Of a DNA stretch of 64,000 nucleotides, positions 18,081 to 25,946 are shown piece by piece. The DNA lies in the NCBI RefSeq assembly GCF_900129305.1, contig NZ_FQVB01000022.1:16631-80630 (forward strand). The letters are read 5' to 3'. Position 1 is the stretch's first letter. Every line of letters begins with the position of its first letter. The notes beneath the pieces were generated by a model. The model saw only the letters and a program-made list of their open reading frames with translations, did not search any database and was not told the origin of the DNA. Both the position numbers and the translations under genes were made by a program. This DNA is from Desulfacinum infernum DSM 9756 (GTDB lineage: Bacteria > Desulfobacterota > Syntrophobacteria > Syntrophobacterales > DSM-9756).

Positions 18081-19127
18081 ATGACGAAGGGGGGTTCGGC
18101 AACCCGGCCCGTGGTGGCCCTGACCATGGGGGACCCCAGCGGCGTGGGCCCGGAGGTGCTCGTGCGGGCGCTTTCCGACCCCATGGTCGGCGAGTGCTGC
18201 CGCCCGTTGGTGCTGGGGGATCTGACCGCTCTGGAGCGTGCGGCCCGCCTGGTGGATGTCGCCCTTCCCTTCCGGCCGGTGGGCGATGTGAGAGAAATCC
18301 GGCCCGGGGAAAGGGGGATCCCCGTCTTTCGACCCTCCCGGCTCGAAGAAGGCCAGATCCCCTACGGGCGTCCTTCGGTCGAGGCCTGCCGAGCCACCAT
18401 CGGCTACATCGAGGCGGCCGTCCACCTGGCCCTGGAGGGGCGCGTGGCCGCCGTGGTGACGGGCCCCATCAACAAGGAAGCGCTGCACAGAAGCGGTTTT
18501 TCGTTTCCCGGCCACACCGAGTTTCTCCAGCACCTGTGCGGCACCCCCCGGGTGGTGATGATGCTGGCGGGGCCGCGGCTGCGCGTGGCGCTGGTGACCA
18601 TCCACTGCGCCCTGCGCGAGGTGCCCGAACGTCTTACGGCCGCCGCCGTCGAAGAGACGATCCGCATCACCCTGGAAGCCCTCCGAAGGGACTTCGGCAT
18701 TCCACGACCCCGGCTGGCCGTGGCGGGTGTCAATCCCCATGCCGGTGAGGCCGGCCGGTTCGGAACAGAGGAGAAGGAACTCATCGAGCCGGTGGTCCGG
18801 TCCCTGGATGCCGTCTGCGGGCCCGGGTGCGTGCTGGGACCTTATCCTCCGGACACCGTCTTCACCCGGGCCTATCACGGGGAGTTCGACGCCGTGGTGG
18901 CCATGTATCACGACCAGGGGCTCATCCCCGTCAAGCTGGTCCACTTCGATGAAGCCGTCAACGTGACGCTGGGCCTTCCCATCGTTCGAACCTCCGTGGA
19001 TCACGGCACGGCCTACGACATAGCAGGTCAGGGGAAGGCCCGGGCGTCCAGCCTCATCCACGCCGTCCGGACCGCCGTCTCCATGGCGCGTTTTCGGTCC
19101 CTTGCGCAAGCGGGCATACCCGGCTGA
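18081..19127 (+). CDS. pdxA: 4-hydroxythreonine-4-phosphate dehydrogenase
   Basis: An NAD-dependent enzyme of the deoxyxylulose-5-phosphate-dependent pyridoxal phosphate pathway. In the 348-residue protein MGDPSGVGPE opens the family fold; GPINKEAL, FPGHTEFLQ, NPHAGE and MYHDQGLIP carry the metal and substrate-binding His/Asp residues. GGAGGAAAC precedes the ATG. It is the last gene of the plsC operon; the spacer after it holds repeats. Confidence 0.96.
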   Translation: MTKGGSATRPVVALTMGDPSGVGPEVLVRALSDPMVGECCRPLVLGDLTALERAARLVDVALPFRPVGDVREIRPGERGIPVFRPSRLEEGQIPYGRPSVEACRATIGYIEAAVHLALEGRVAAVVTGPINKEALHRSGFSFPGHTEFLQHLCGTPRVVMMLAGPRLRVALVTIHCALREVPERLTAAAVEETIRITLEALRRDFGIPRPRLAVAGVNPHAGEAGRFGTEEKELIEPVVRSLDAVCGPGCVLGPYPPDTVFTRAYHGEFDAVVAMYHDQGLIPVKLVHFDEAVNVTLGLPIVRTSVDHGTAYDIAGQGKARASSLIHAVRTAVSMARFRSLAQAGIPG

Positions 19128-19194
19128 CGATCTGGGCCGTTCCTGTACCGTTCCAAATGGATGCAGGAACGGGCCGAGCCCTCACTGAGCGGTC

Positions 19195-19272
19195 CCTGCG
19201 GGCGGGCGTAAAGCCCGCCCCTGCGAAAGAGGATGAACCCCAAGAGTAGGGGCGGGGTTTATCCCCGCCCGC
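19195..19272. repeat. Two adjacent palindromic units (family A copy 1 and a relative)
   Basis: GCGGGC/GCCCGC-type hairpin at about 19200-19222, then the family A palindrome (GTAGGGGCGGGG-tttat-CCCCGCCCGC) at 19246-19272. Related copies are at 47083, 58494 and 63667 (inverted). They fill the 197-base gap between pdxA and the UvrA-like gene. Confidence 0.75.
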
Positions 19273-19324
19273 GATAGCGTGCGGGGATAGGGAAACCCCA
19301 TGAAAGAGAGGCTCCTTTCAAGTT

Positions 19325-21919
19325 ATGGACGAACGGCCGGCGGGGATGACGGCCATGACGAGGGAAGATGAAGGACTCGGGCGGCTGATCCGCATCCGGG
19401 GGGCCCGTCAGCACAACCTGAAGAACATCGACCTGGATCTTCCCAAGGACTCCCTCATCGTGGTGACGGGCGTGAGTGGATCCGGCAAGTCCACGCTGGC
19501 CTTTGACGTCCTGCACGCGGAAGGATGCCGCCGCTATCTGGATGCGTTTCTTCCCGCCTCCAGATTCGCCTTCGGGGCTCCCTGGCGCCAGGAAAGACCG
19601 GACGTGGACGTCATCGAGGGACTCAGCCCCACGGTGGCCATCCAGCACAGGCGTCTTCCGGCCGATCCCCGGTCCACCGTGGGAACGGTCACGGAGATCA
19701 GCGATTTTCTGAGGATCCTCTATGCCCGGCTGGGCACGGTCACCTGTCCCGCCTGCCGCGTTCCCATCCGCGCCCACACCATTCCCGAGATGGTGCAGGA
19801 GGTTCAGCGCCTCCCCGAAAAGAGCCGCCTTCTCGTTCTGGCGCCGCTGGCTCCCGTGACGGCCGCCGATCTGGGAAAGACCCTCGTGCGCCTCCGCCGG
19901 GAGGGGTTTGCCCGGGTCCGGTTCGAGGGATGGGTGCATCTCCTGGCCCCCCTTCCCACTCTCCCCAGGCGAAGCACCTACGATCTTCAAGTGGTGGTGG
20001 ACCGGCTGGTGGTCACAAGGGACGCGGCGCGCAGGCTGGCCGATTCCCTGGAACTGGCCGCTCAGCTGGGTCGGGGGACGGCCGGTGTGGCGGTCCTGGA
20101 CGGCGGAGAGGTCTACTTTTCCCAAAACCGGGTGTGCGGCCGGTGCGGGTGGGAAGCCCCCGAGCCCACGCCGCAGCTCTTTTCCCACTTTCATCCGGAG
20201 GGCGCATGCCCGAGTTGCCAGGGGTTGGGTTATGGGCAGAAGGCGAAGCCCGCCAGGGGGAAGTCTTCGGCAGAGGAGGCACCCCACTGGGAGGGTGAGC
20301 CCTGCGGGTCCTGCAAGGGTTCGCGCCTGAACCAGCGGGCGCTCTCCGTTCTGCTGGACGGGTGCTCCTTCGGGGAGGCGGGTGCCCTGGATCTCCCGGC
20401 CTTTCGCCGATGGATGGAAAACCTTTCGGTGGAGCCCGCCAAGGAAGCGGTGGCGTCCGGACCCCGCCGCGAAATCCTCCGGCGGGTGGACGCCCTTCTC
20501 GATCTTGGGCTGGACTATCTCCATATCGGCCGGGGGGCCGGCACCCTTTCCAGCGGAGAAGCCCAGCGGTTGCGTCTGGCCCAGCAGCTCAACACCCCCC
20601 TGTCCGGCGTGCTCTATCTGTTGGATGAACCCAGCGTGGGCCTTCACGCGCGCGATCGTGAACGCCTTCTGCGGACGCTTTTTCGATTTCGCGATGCCGG
20701 GAACACGGTGCTTCTGGTGGAACACGACCTGGAGGTGCTTCGGTGGGCGGACCACGTGGTGGACCTGGGCCCAGGCGGCGGAACCGAAGGGGGGAGGGTG
20801 CTCTACAGCGGCCCTCCGGAGGGGATCGTGCGCTGCGAAGGGTCCCTCACCGGCCGATACGCCGGCGGTGCCAAGAAGCTCGGGTTTGAGAGGGTTTCGT
20901 CTTGGGCGGCGCAAGGCCATGGCGTTTTGCGCCTGACGGGAGCGAAGGGGCGCAACCTGAAAAACCTCAGCGTGGCTTTCCCTCTGGGGCGGCTCACGTG
21001 TGTGACCGGCGTCTCCGGATCGGGAAAGACGAGCCTGGTGAGGGACACCCTCTACCCGGCGGTCCGAAACCGGCTGCACCGAGGGAACATGCCGGAGCTT
21101 CCCTATAACGGACTGGAGGGTTGGGAGGATCTTCAAGGCGTGTTCCGGATCGACCAGGCGCCCATCGGAACCACGCCCCGGTCCACGCCGGGGACCTACA
21201 CCGGGGTCTTCGACCTCCTACGAAACCTCTTTGGGAATCTTCCGGAAGCGAAGGCCAGGGGATACCGTGCGGAGCGTTTCTCCTTCAACACCAAGGGAGG
21301 TCGCTGCGAGGCGTGCCAGGGGGAGGGGCGGCAGAGGATCGACATGGTTCTGCTGCCGGACGTGTTTGTGACGTGCCCGGCCTGCGGGGGGAGTCGCTAC
21401 GAGGAGGCCACCTTGGAGATTCGGTTCAAGGGCTATAGCATCGCCGACGTGCTTCACATGACCGTGGCACAGGCCCTGGAGGTTTTCCAAAATCTGCCGG
21501 CCATCCGAAACCGCTTGCAGATCCTTTCGGATGTGGGGCTCCATTATCTCCAGCTGGGGCAGCCCGGAAACACGCTTTCGGGCGGGGAAGCCCAACGGGT
21601 GAGGCTGGCCCGAGAGCTGGGGTGTCGCGTGAAGGGCCAGACCCTGTACATCCTGGACGAACCCACACGCGGGCTCCATATCCACGATGTGGAAAAACTC
21701 CTGTGGATCCTGCGCCGGCTGGTGCAGCAGGGACACACGGTCATCGTCGTGGAGCACCATGTGCCCTTCATCGGTTGCGCGGATCACGTGATCGACCTGG
21801 GGCCGGAGGGCGGACCGGAAGGGGGCCGGGTGGTGGCGGAGGGGCCGCCTCGGGTGCTGGCTGAAAAGGGCGGGTCCCACACGGCACGGGCCCTGGCGAG
21901 GTTCTTCCGTACCCTTTAG
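19325..21919 (+). CDS. UvrA-like ABC ATPase lacking the insertion domain
   Basis: A tandem ABC ATPase of the UvrA family; the canonical protein is the damage sensor of nucleotide excision repair. Here 864 residues against about 940. Walker A I is GVSGSGKST (49-57) and Walker A II GVSGSGKTS (about 561-569). Zinc-type pairs occur at TCPACR, VCGRCG/ACPSCQ and GGRCEACQG/TCPACGG. A UvrB-binding-like region (LVVTRDAARRLADSLELA) is present. The insertion domain, normally over 100 residues between CPSCQGLG and the next CxxC, is only about 23 residues. The first signature reads LSSGEAQ, the second LSGGEAQ. The start is uncertain. It overlaps rex tail-to-tail. Confidence 0.85.
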   Translation: MDERPAGMTAMTREDEGLGRLIRIRGARQHNLKNIDLDLPKDSLIVVTGVSGSGKSTLAFDVLHAEGCRRYLDAFLPASRFAFGAPWRQERPDVDVIEGLSPTVAIQHRRLPADPRSTVGTVTEISDFLRILYARLGTVTCPACRVPIRAHTIPEMVQEVQRLPEKSRLLVLAPLAPVTAADLGKTLVRLRREGFARVRFEGWVHLLAPLPTLPRRSTYDLQVVVDRLVVTRDAARRLADSLELAAQLGRGTAGVAVLDGGEVYFSQNRVCGRCGWEAPEPTPQLFSHFHPEGACPSCQGLGYGQKAKPARGKSSAEEAPHWEGEPCGSCKGSRLNQRALSVLLDGCSFGEAGALDLPAFRRWMENLSVEPAKEAVASGPRREILRRVDALLDLGLDYLHIGRGAGTLSSGEAQRLRLAQQLNTPLSGVLYLLDEPSVGLHARDRERLLRTLFRFRDAGNTVLLVEHDLEVLRWADHVVDLGPGGGTEGGRVLYSGPPEGIVRCEGSLTGRYAGGAKKLGFERVSSWAAQGHGVLRLTGAKGRNLKNLSVAFPLGRLTCVTGVSGSGKTSLVRDTLYPAVRNRLHRGNMPELPYNGLEGWEDLQGVFRIDQAPIGTTPRSTPGTYTGVFDLLRNLFGNLPEAKARGYRAERFSFNTKGGRCEACQGEGRQRIDMVLLPDVFVTCPACGGSRYEEATLEIRFKGYSIADVLHMTVAQALEVFQNLPAIRNRLQILSDVGLHYLQLGQPGNTLSGGEAQRVRLARELGCRVKGQTLYILDEPTRGLHIHDVEKLLWILRRLVQQGHTVIVVEHHVPFIGCADHVIDLGPEGGPEGGRVVAEGPPRVLAEKGGSHTARALARFFRTL

Positions 21920-22548
21920 ACGCCTGTGGACAGGTGGTAGGCGATGCAGTCCAGCTTGATGGTGAAATCCACGTTTTCCACGTGACAGCAGTCGGGGACC
22001 TGGATCTGCACAGGGGCGAAGTTGAGGATCCCGTTGATGCCCGCCAGGATGAGCTGATTGGCGACGCTTTGAGCGGCGCCGGCGGGCGTGGCGATGACGC
22101 CGATGTGCACGTCACGCTCGCGTACCACGTCTTCCAGCTCATCCACGTGGTTGACGATCAGTCCGTTGGGAAGCTTCTTTCCCACCTTCTGGGGATCCAC
22201 GTCGAAGGCCGCCGTGAAGATGTAGCCGTGCTTGACGAAGTTTCCGTGGCGGATGAGGGAGGAGCCGATGTTGCCGAGTCCCACCATGGCCAGGTTCCAG
22301 GTGCGGCTGAGCCCGAGGATGTCCTTGATCTGATTGACCAGATCCGCCACATGGTAGCCCACGCCCCGAACGCCGAACTCGCCGAAATAGGCCAGGTCCT
22401 TGCGGATCTGTGCGGGATTGACCCCACACTGCTTGGCGAGCCGCTCGGACGAGATCACCTCCACATCCTCTTCCAACAGCTCCTGGAGCGTGCGCATGTA
22501 AATGGACAGGCGGTTGATGGTCGCCATGGGGATCTTGGCAAATTTCAT
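21916..22548 (-). CDS. rex: Redox-sensing transcriptional repressor Rex
   Basis: Senses the NADH/NAD+ ratio; NADH binding releases it from DNA. In the 210-residue protein the N-terminal winged helix (about 8-80) contains ERLAKQCGVNPAQIRKDLAYF. The C-terminal Rossmann domain has VGLGNIGSSL, and the terminal helix would swap between dimer subunits. GGTTGAGG precedes the ATG at 22548. A Rex-like palindrome about 70 bases upstream suggests autoregulation. It lies downstream of the F0 genes in the same orientation, after a terminator-like hairpin. Confidence 0.95.
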   Translation of the reverse strand: MKFAKIPMATINRLSIYMRTLQELLEEDVEVISSERLAKQCGVNPAQIRKDLAYFGEFGVRGVGYHVADLVNQIKDILGLSRTWNLAMVGLGNIGSSLIRHGNFVKHGYIFTAAFDVDPQKVGKKLPNGLIVNHVDELEDVVRERDVHIGVIATPAGAAQSVANQLILAGINGILNFAPVQIQVPDCCHVENVDFTIKLDCIAYHLSTGV

Positions 22549-22618
22549 CCTCAACCCTCATCGGTGGTCTGGTGGTCCTGGTTGATACCTGTGCATTTCG
22601 GCCGCAAAGGGGCCGGAG

Positions 22619-22636
22619 TTGTGCGTCTGTTCACAT
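22619..22636 (-). promoter_or_regulatory. Candidate Rex operator upstream of rex
   Basis: The plus-strand 18-mer TTGTGCGTCTGTTCACAT matches TTGTG-N8-CACAA at nine of the ten fixed positions. It sits 71 bases before the rex ATG. This is the best of the three Rex-like sites in the window and suggests negative autoregulation. Confidence 0.65.
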
Positions 22637-22663
22637 GGCCTCTCTGAAAAGAAGGCCGAATCA

Positions 22664-22700
22664 TGGGAAAAAGATGGGACCGGGCCCCGGATGGGGCCCG
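22664..22700 (-). terminator. Terminator after atpE
   Basis: On the minus strand CGGGCCCC-at-c-CGGGGCCCG forms a strong hairpin (22681-22700), followed a few bases later by CTTTTTCCC. It separates the F0 operon from rex. Confidence 0.6.
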
Positions 22701-22735
22701 ATCCTCTAACGATTCAGCCTTGATGTCACCGTTGC

Positions 22736-23110
22736 TTAGTGGGCGGCCAGCCCCACGAAGCCCTGGATGAGCTTGGAGACGGGGTTGGCGTAGATGAGGA
22801 TCAGGGCGATGACGAGAGCGTAGATACACAGCGACTCGATCATGGCCAGACCGATCATCATGGTCACGGTGATCTTACCGGAAGCTTCAGGGTTGCGCGC
22901 CACGCCTTCCACCGAGCTCTTGATGGCCATGCCCTGGCCCAGGCCCGTTCCAAACGCGGCGATGGCGATTCCGAAGCCGGCGGCGACGGCGGAATACATG
23001 AAGAAGCGAATGCCTTCCACCTTTTCAGCCGCGCCGGCATCCGCGGCGAGGGCCACCGTGGTCAATCCGAGCACCAGCAACGTCGTGAGAAAACCAACCT
23101 TTCTAGACAT
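22736..23110 (-). CDS. atpE: F0 ATP synthase subunit c with N-terminal signal-like extension
   Basis: The ion-carrying c-ring subunit of F0. It has 124 residues, about 45 more than usual, because of a signal-like hydrophobic leader (about 5-22, LAADA). The hairpin helices follow. The ion carboxylate is Glu92. Gln59 (GLGQGMA), Glu92, Ser93 and Tyr97 keep the relative spacing of Gln32, Glu65, Ser66 and Tyr70 of sodium-binding c-rings; Leu94 replaces the Thr seen there. The polar loop is ARNPEA. The ATG at 23110 has GGAGGTT eight bases upstream. Confidence 0.95.
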   Translation of the reverse strand: MSRKVGFLTTLLVLGLTTVALAADAGAAEKVEGIRFFMYSAVAAGFGIAIAAFGTGLGQGMAIKSSVEGVARNPEASGKITVTMMIGLAMIESLCIYALVIALILIYANPVSKLIQGFVGLAAH

Positions 23111-23190
23111 CGACACAACCTCCTTGAATGTAGTGGATTTGAATTGGGGTTTTTATATATGCGGCCTTCCTCCAACCGCTACCGCCTTGT

Positions 23191-23913
23191 TTAGTGGGCT
23201 TCTTCGATGGCGCCCGCAAAGTACATGGAAGAAAGCAGACAGAAGATGAATGCCTGCACGAAGCCGGTGAAGAGCCCCAGGAACATGATGGGAAGGGGCG
23301 CCAGGTACAGACCGGCCAGGAAGAACAAGATCGCCAGCACCAGCTCCTCCCCGAAGACGTTGCCGAAAAGACGGATGGACAGGCTCAACACACGGGCCGC
23401 ATGGCCGATGAGCTCGATGGGGAAGATGAGCGGCGTCAGCCACCAGATGGGGCCCATGAAGTGCTTGATGTAATGGGCGCCGTGGAACTTGATGCCGATC
23501 ACATGGGTATAGACCACCACGATGATGGCGCAGGCTGCCGTGGTGTTGATGTTGGCCGTGGGCGCGAAGAAGCCGGGGATCATGCCCATGTAGTTGCTCA
23601 CCAAAATGAAAAACCCCAGGGTGGCGATGAGCGGAAAGGCGAACCGGCCTTCTTCCCCGGTGATGCCCACCATGAAATCCTCGATGCCGGTGATCACCAT
23701 CTCGAAGAAATTCTGTCCTCCGGACGGCACCAGCTCCAGCCGACTCACCGCCAGCTTGGCCAGGACCAGCAGAAGGATGGCCACCACCCACGTATAGGTC
23801 ACGTGGGGCAGAAGAAGCTTCTGCACGAAGGTGTGGGCTTCTTCCGCGCTGTGAGCCACGGGCAGCCCCAACTTCTCCAACAGCAAACTGAGAAACAGAA
23901 CCGGGTGTTCCAT
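23191..23913 (-). CDS. atpB: F0 ATP synthase subunit a
   Basis: The stator membrane subunit that forms the two ion half-channels against the c-ring. The 240-residue protein has about six membrane helices. The essential Arg is in LSLSIRLFGN (about residues 171-180), and the C-terminal helix contains FTGFVQAFIFCLLSSMY. It starts three bases after the upstream atpI-like stop, with GGGGGAAAGG as ribosome site. There is an 80-base gap before atpE. Confidence 0.96.
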   Translation of the reverse strand: MEHPVLFLSLLLEKLGLPVAHSAEEAHTFVQKLLLPHVTYTWVVAILLLVLAKLAVSRLELVPSGGQNFFEMVITGIEDFMVGITGEEGRFAFPLIATLGFFILVSNYMGMIPGFFAPTANINTTAACAIIVVVYTHVIGIKFHGAHYIKHFMGPIWWLTPLIFPIELIGHAARVLSLSIRLFGNVFGEELVLAILFFLAGLYLAPLPIMFLGLFTGFVQAFIFCLLSSMYFAGAIEEAH

Positions 23914-23916
23914 AGC

Positions 23917-24315
23917 TTACCTTTCCCCCTTGAGCATCATATTTAAGGCCTGATGCAGCCCCACCACCACGATGCTGACCACCACCGACGACAAGCCCAC
24001 CAGGAACGCCACCGAGTCGACCCAGCCGTAGTAGATGATGGTAAAGACCACGAAGAGGGTCCCCAGGAAGCGCAAGTAGTATTTCACAAACAACGCGCCC
24101 TTGGAGGGGACCTGCCGCGGGTTCCGAAAGGCGCGGTGCAGCTGCCAGCGCATGATCCGGAAGCTGGCTGTCACCGTGGCACCACCCAGAACCACTCCCC
24201 AAACATGCTTCTTGGAAAACCACAGGAGCGCCCCGAGGAGGGTGATCAGGAGAAAGATCACATTCACAACCTCGATGCGCCGGACCAGCTTTTCATCGAC
24301 CGATAGGGTGTGCAA
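23917..24315 (-). CDS. ATP synthase subunit I-like membrane protein
   Basis: A 132-residue protein with four hydrophobic segments (about 17-36, 38-52, 78-98, 102-125), in the place and with the topology of AtpI, which is thought to assist c-ring assembly or Mg2+ supply. The best start is a TTG at 24315 with AGGGG just upstream, since no ATG or GTG fits the N terminus. It lies seven bases after atpZ and three before atpB. Confidence 0.75.
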   Translation of the reverse strand: MHTLSVDEKLVRRIEVVNVIFLLITLLGALLWFSKKHVWGVVLGGATVTASFRIMRWQLHRAFRNPRQVPSKGALFVKYYLRFLGTLFVVFTIIYYGWVDSVAFLVGLSSVVVSIVVVGLHQALNMMLKGER

Positions 24316-24321
24316 GGGCCC

Positions 24322-24555
24322 CTATGACTTTCGTTCCTCTTCTCGCTGTTGCTTCCGCATGAAGCGGTAGTAGTTGCGAAAGCCGGCGATGATGCCCATG
24401 ACCAGAAAGACCAGGGTCAGCCAGGGGAAGGTTCCCAGCGTGGAGTCCAGCCAGAAACCGAGCCCCGCGCCGATGAAGATGGCGAAGGCCACGGAAAAGC
24501 CCAGGGTGCTCGCTAACCCCACTTGCCGCAACAGTTTTTTCGTTTCTTCTTTCAT
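24322..24555 (-). CDS. AtpZ/AtpI-family F0F1-associated protein
   Basis: A 77-residue protein with two transmembrane helices (about 14-36 and 42-60) and a charged, Arg/Glu-rich tail. GLGFWLDSTLGTFPWLT is typical of the AtpZ family (putative Ca2+/Mg2+ transport with AtpI in some F-ATPases). It is the first gene of the F0 operon. The ATG at 24555 lacks a clear ribosome site; a GTG 24 bases upstream is possible but overlaps the Rex-like operator. Confidence 0.78.
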   Translation of the reverse strand: MKEETKKLLRQVGLASTLGFSVAFAIFIGAGLGFWLDSTLGTFPWLTLVFLVMGIIAGFRNYYRFMRKQQREEERKS

Positions 24556-24563
24556 CGGCGACT

Positions 24564-24581
24564 TCGTGTAAAATATCACAG
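24564..24581 (-). promoter_or_regulatory. Candidate Rex operator of the F0 operon
   Basis: On the minus strand CTGTGATATTTTACACGA matches TTGTG-N8-CACAA at eight of ten fixed positions, including the central TGTG and CAC. It begins two bases after the -10 hexamer and so covers the likely start point of transcription. Confidence 0.55.
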
Positions 24582-24583
24582 AC

Positions 24584-24612
24584 TACCTAGCACACGCCCC
24601 TGGGCAAGTCAA
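24584..24612 (-). promoter_or_regulatory. Candidate promoter of atpZ-atpI-atpB-atpE
   Basis: Minus strand: TTGACT (24607-24612), 17-base spacer, TAGGTA (24584-24589). The -35 is good and the -10 weak. It lies between the hemL stop and atpZ, so the F0 operon can be transcribed apart from hemL. Confidence 0.5.
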
Positions 24613-24620
24613 CGGCTTTT

Positions 24621-25928
24621 TCAGAAACCCAGAGCGTTTTTCACCACCTGGAGAGCCTCCCCGGCGGCGGCGATGGTCTCGTCCAGCGCCTCCCGATCGT
24701 GGGCCAAACCCACGAAGAAGCATTCGAACTGGGACGGCGCCAGGTAGACGCCGCGGGCAAGCATCTCGCGAAAGTAGATCCCGTAAGCCTCCGTGTTGGA
24801 CTGGAGGGCGGACTGGAAGTCCCGGACGGGCTCGCCGTTGAAAAAGGCGCATCCCATGGACCCCACCCGGTTCAGGGTGACGGGCACGCCCGCTTCCTCG
24901 GCCGCCCGGGCGAGACCCGCTTCCAGGTAGGCGGCCCGTTCTTCCAGGGTTTCGTAGACCCCGGGACGGCTCAGGATATTCAGCATGGCCAGGCCCGCCG
25001 CCATGGCCAACGGGTTTCCCGAAAGCGTCCCCGCCTGGTACACGTTCCCGGTGGGGGCGATGTGCTCCATGATCTTCCGGCGCCCTCCGTAGGCTCCCAC
25101 GGGAAGGCCGCCGCCGATGATCTTTCCCAGGCAGGTGAGATCGGGCAGGACCCCGAATCGCTGCTGAGCCCCGCCGGGCGCCAGCCGAAAGCCGGTGATG
25201 ACTTCATCGAAGATGAGAAGGGCCCCGTGGGTGTCGCACAGCCGCCGGAGCCCCTCCAGAAAACCGGGGGCGGGGGGAACGGTGCCCATGTTGCCGGCCA
25301 CCGGCTCCACGATCACGCAGGCGATCTGGTCGCCCATCTTCCGAAAGGCCGTCTCCACGGCGTCCAGGTCGTTGTAGGGAAGCGAGACGGTGTGGGAGAC
25401 GATTTCATCCGGCACTCCCGGACTTCCGGGGATTCCCAAGGTGAGCAGGCCGGAACCTCCCTTGACCAGCAGGCAGTCGCTGTGGCCGTGGTAGCAGCCG
25501 TCGAACTTGATGAGCTTGGGCCGGCCCGTATACCCCCGCGCCAGACGGATGGCGCTCATGGTGGCTTCCGTTCCCGAGTTCACCATGCGTACCATGTCCA
25601 TGGAGGGCACCATGGAAACCACCTTCTCCGCCATCTCCACTTCCAGCCGGCAAGGGATGCCGTAGGAGGTGCCGCGGGTGGCGGCCTGGCGGACGGCCTC
25701 CACCACTTCCGGGTGGGCGTGTCCGGCGATGAGGGGGCCCCAGGACCCCACGTAGTCGATATAGACGTTGCCGTCCTCGTCTTCCAGACGGCAGCCCGCG
25801 GCGCTTTTGACGAAGAAAGGCGTAACGCCCACGGAGCGGCCCGAACGAACCGGGCTGTTCACGCCCCCGGGAAGGACCTGTTCGGCCCTACGAAAAAGCT
25901 CCTGGGACAGGGTATGCTTCCGTTCCAT
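24621..25928 (-). CDS. hemL: Glutamate-1-semialdehyde 2,1-aminomutase
   Basis: A PLP enzyme converting glutamate-1-semialdehyde to 5-aminolevulinate, acting directly after HemA. In the 435-residue protein GGVNSPVR and the class III aminotransferase pattern around [12 protein letters not shown] are clear. Lys269 in [14 protein letters not shown] binds PLP. The ATG at 25928 follows GGAGGAAACC. It lies 18 bases downstream of the ClC gene and probably shares its transcript. Confidence 0.96.
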   Translation of the reverse strand: MERKHTLSQELFRRAEQVLPGGVNSPVRSGRSVGVTPFFVKSAAGCRLEDEDGNVYIDYVGSWGPLIAGHAHPEVVEAVRQAATRGTSYGIPCRLEVEMAEKVVSMVPSMDMVRMVNSGTEATMSAIRLARGYTGRPKLIKFDGCYHGHSDCLLVKGGSGLLTLGIPGSPGVPDEIVSHTVSLPYNDLDAVETAFRKMGDQIACVIVEPVAGNMGTVPPAPGFLEGLRRLCDTHGALLIFDEVITGFRLAPGGAQQRFGVLPDLTCLGKIIGGGLPVGAYGGRRKIMEHIAPTGNVYQAGTLSGNPLAMAAGLAMLNILSRPGVYETLEERAAYLEAGLARAAEEAGVPVTLNRVGSMGCAFFNGEPVRDFQSALQSNTEAYGIYFREMLARGVYLAPSQFECFFVGLAHDREALDETIAAAGEALQVVKNALGF

Positions 25929-25946
25929 GGTTTCCTCCAACAGAGC

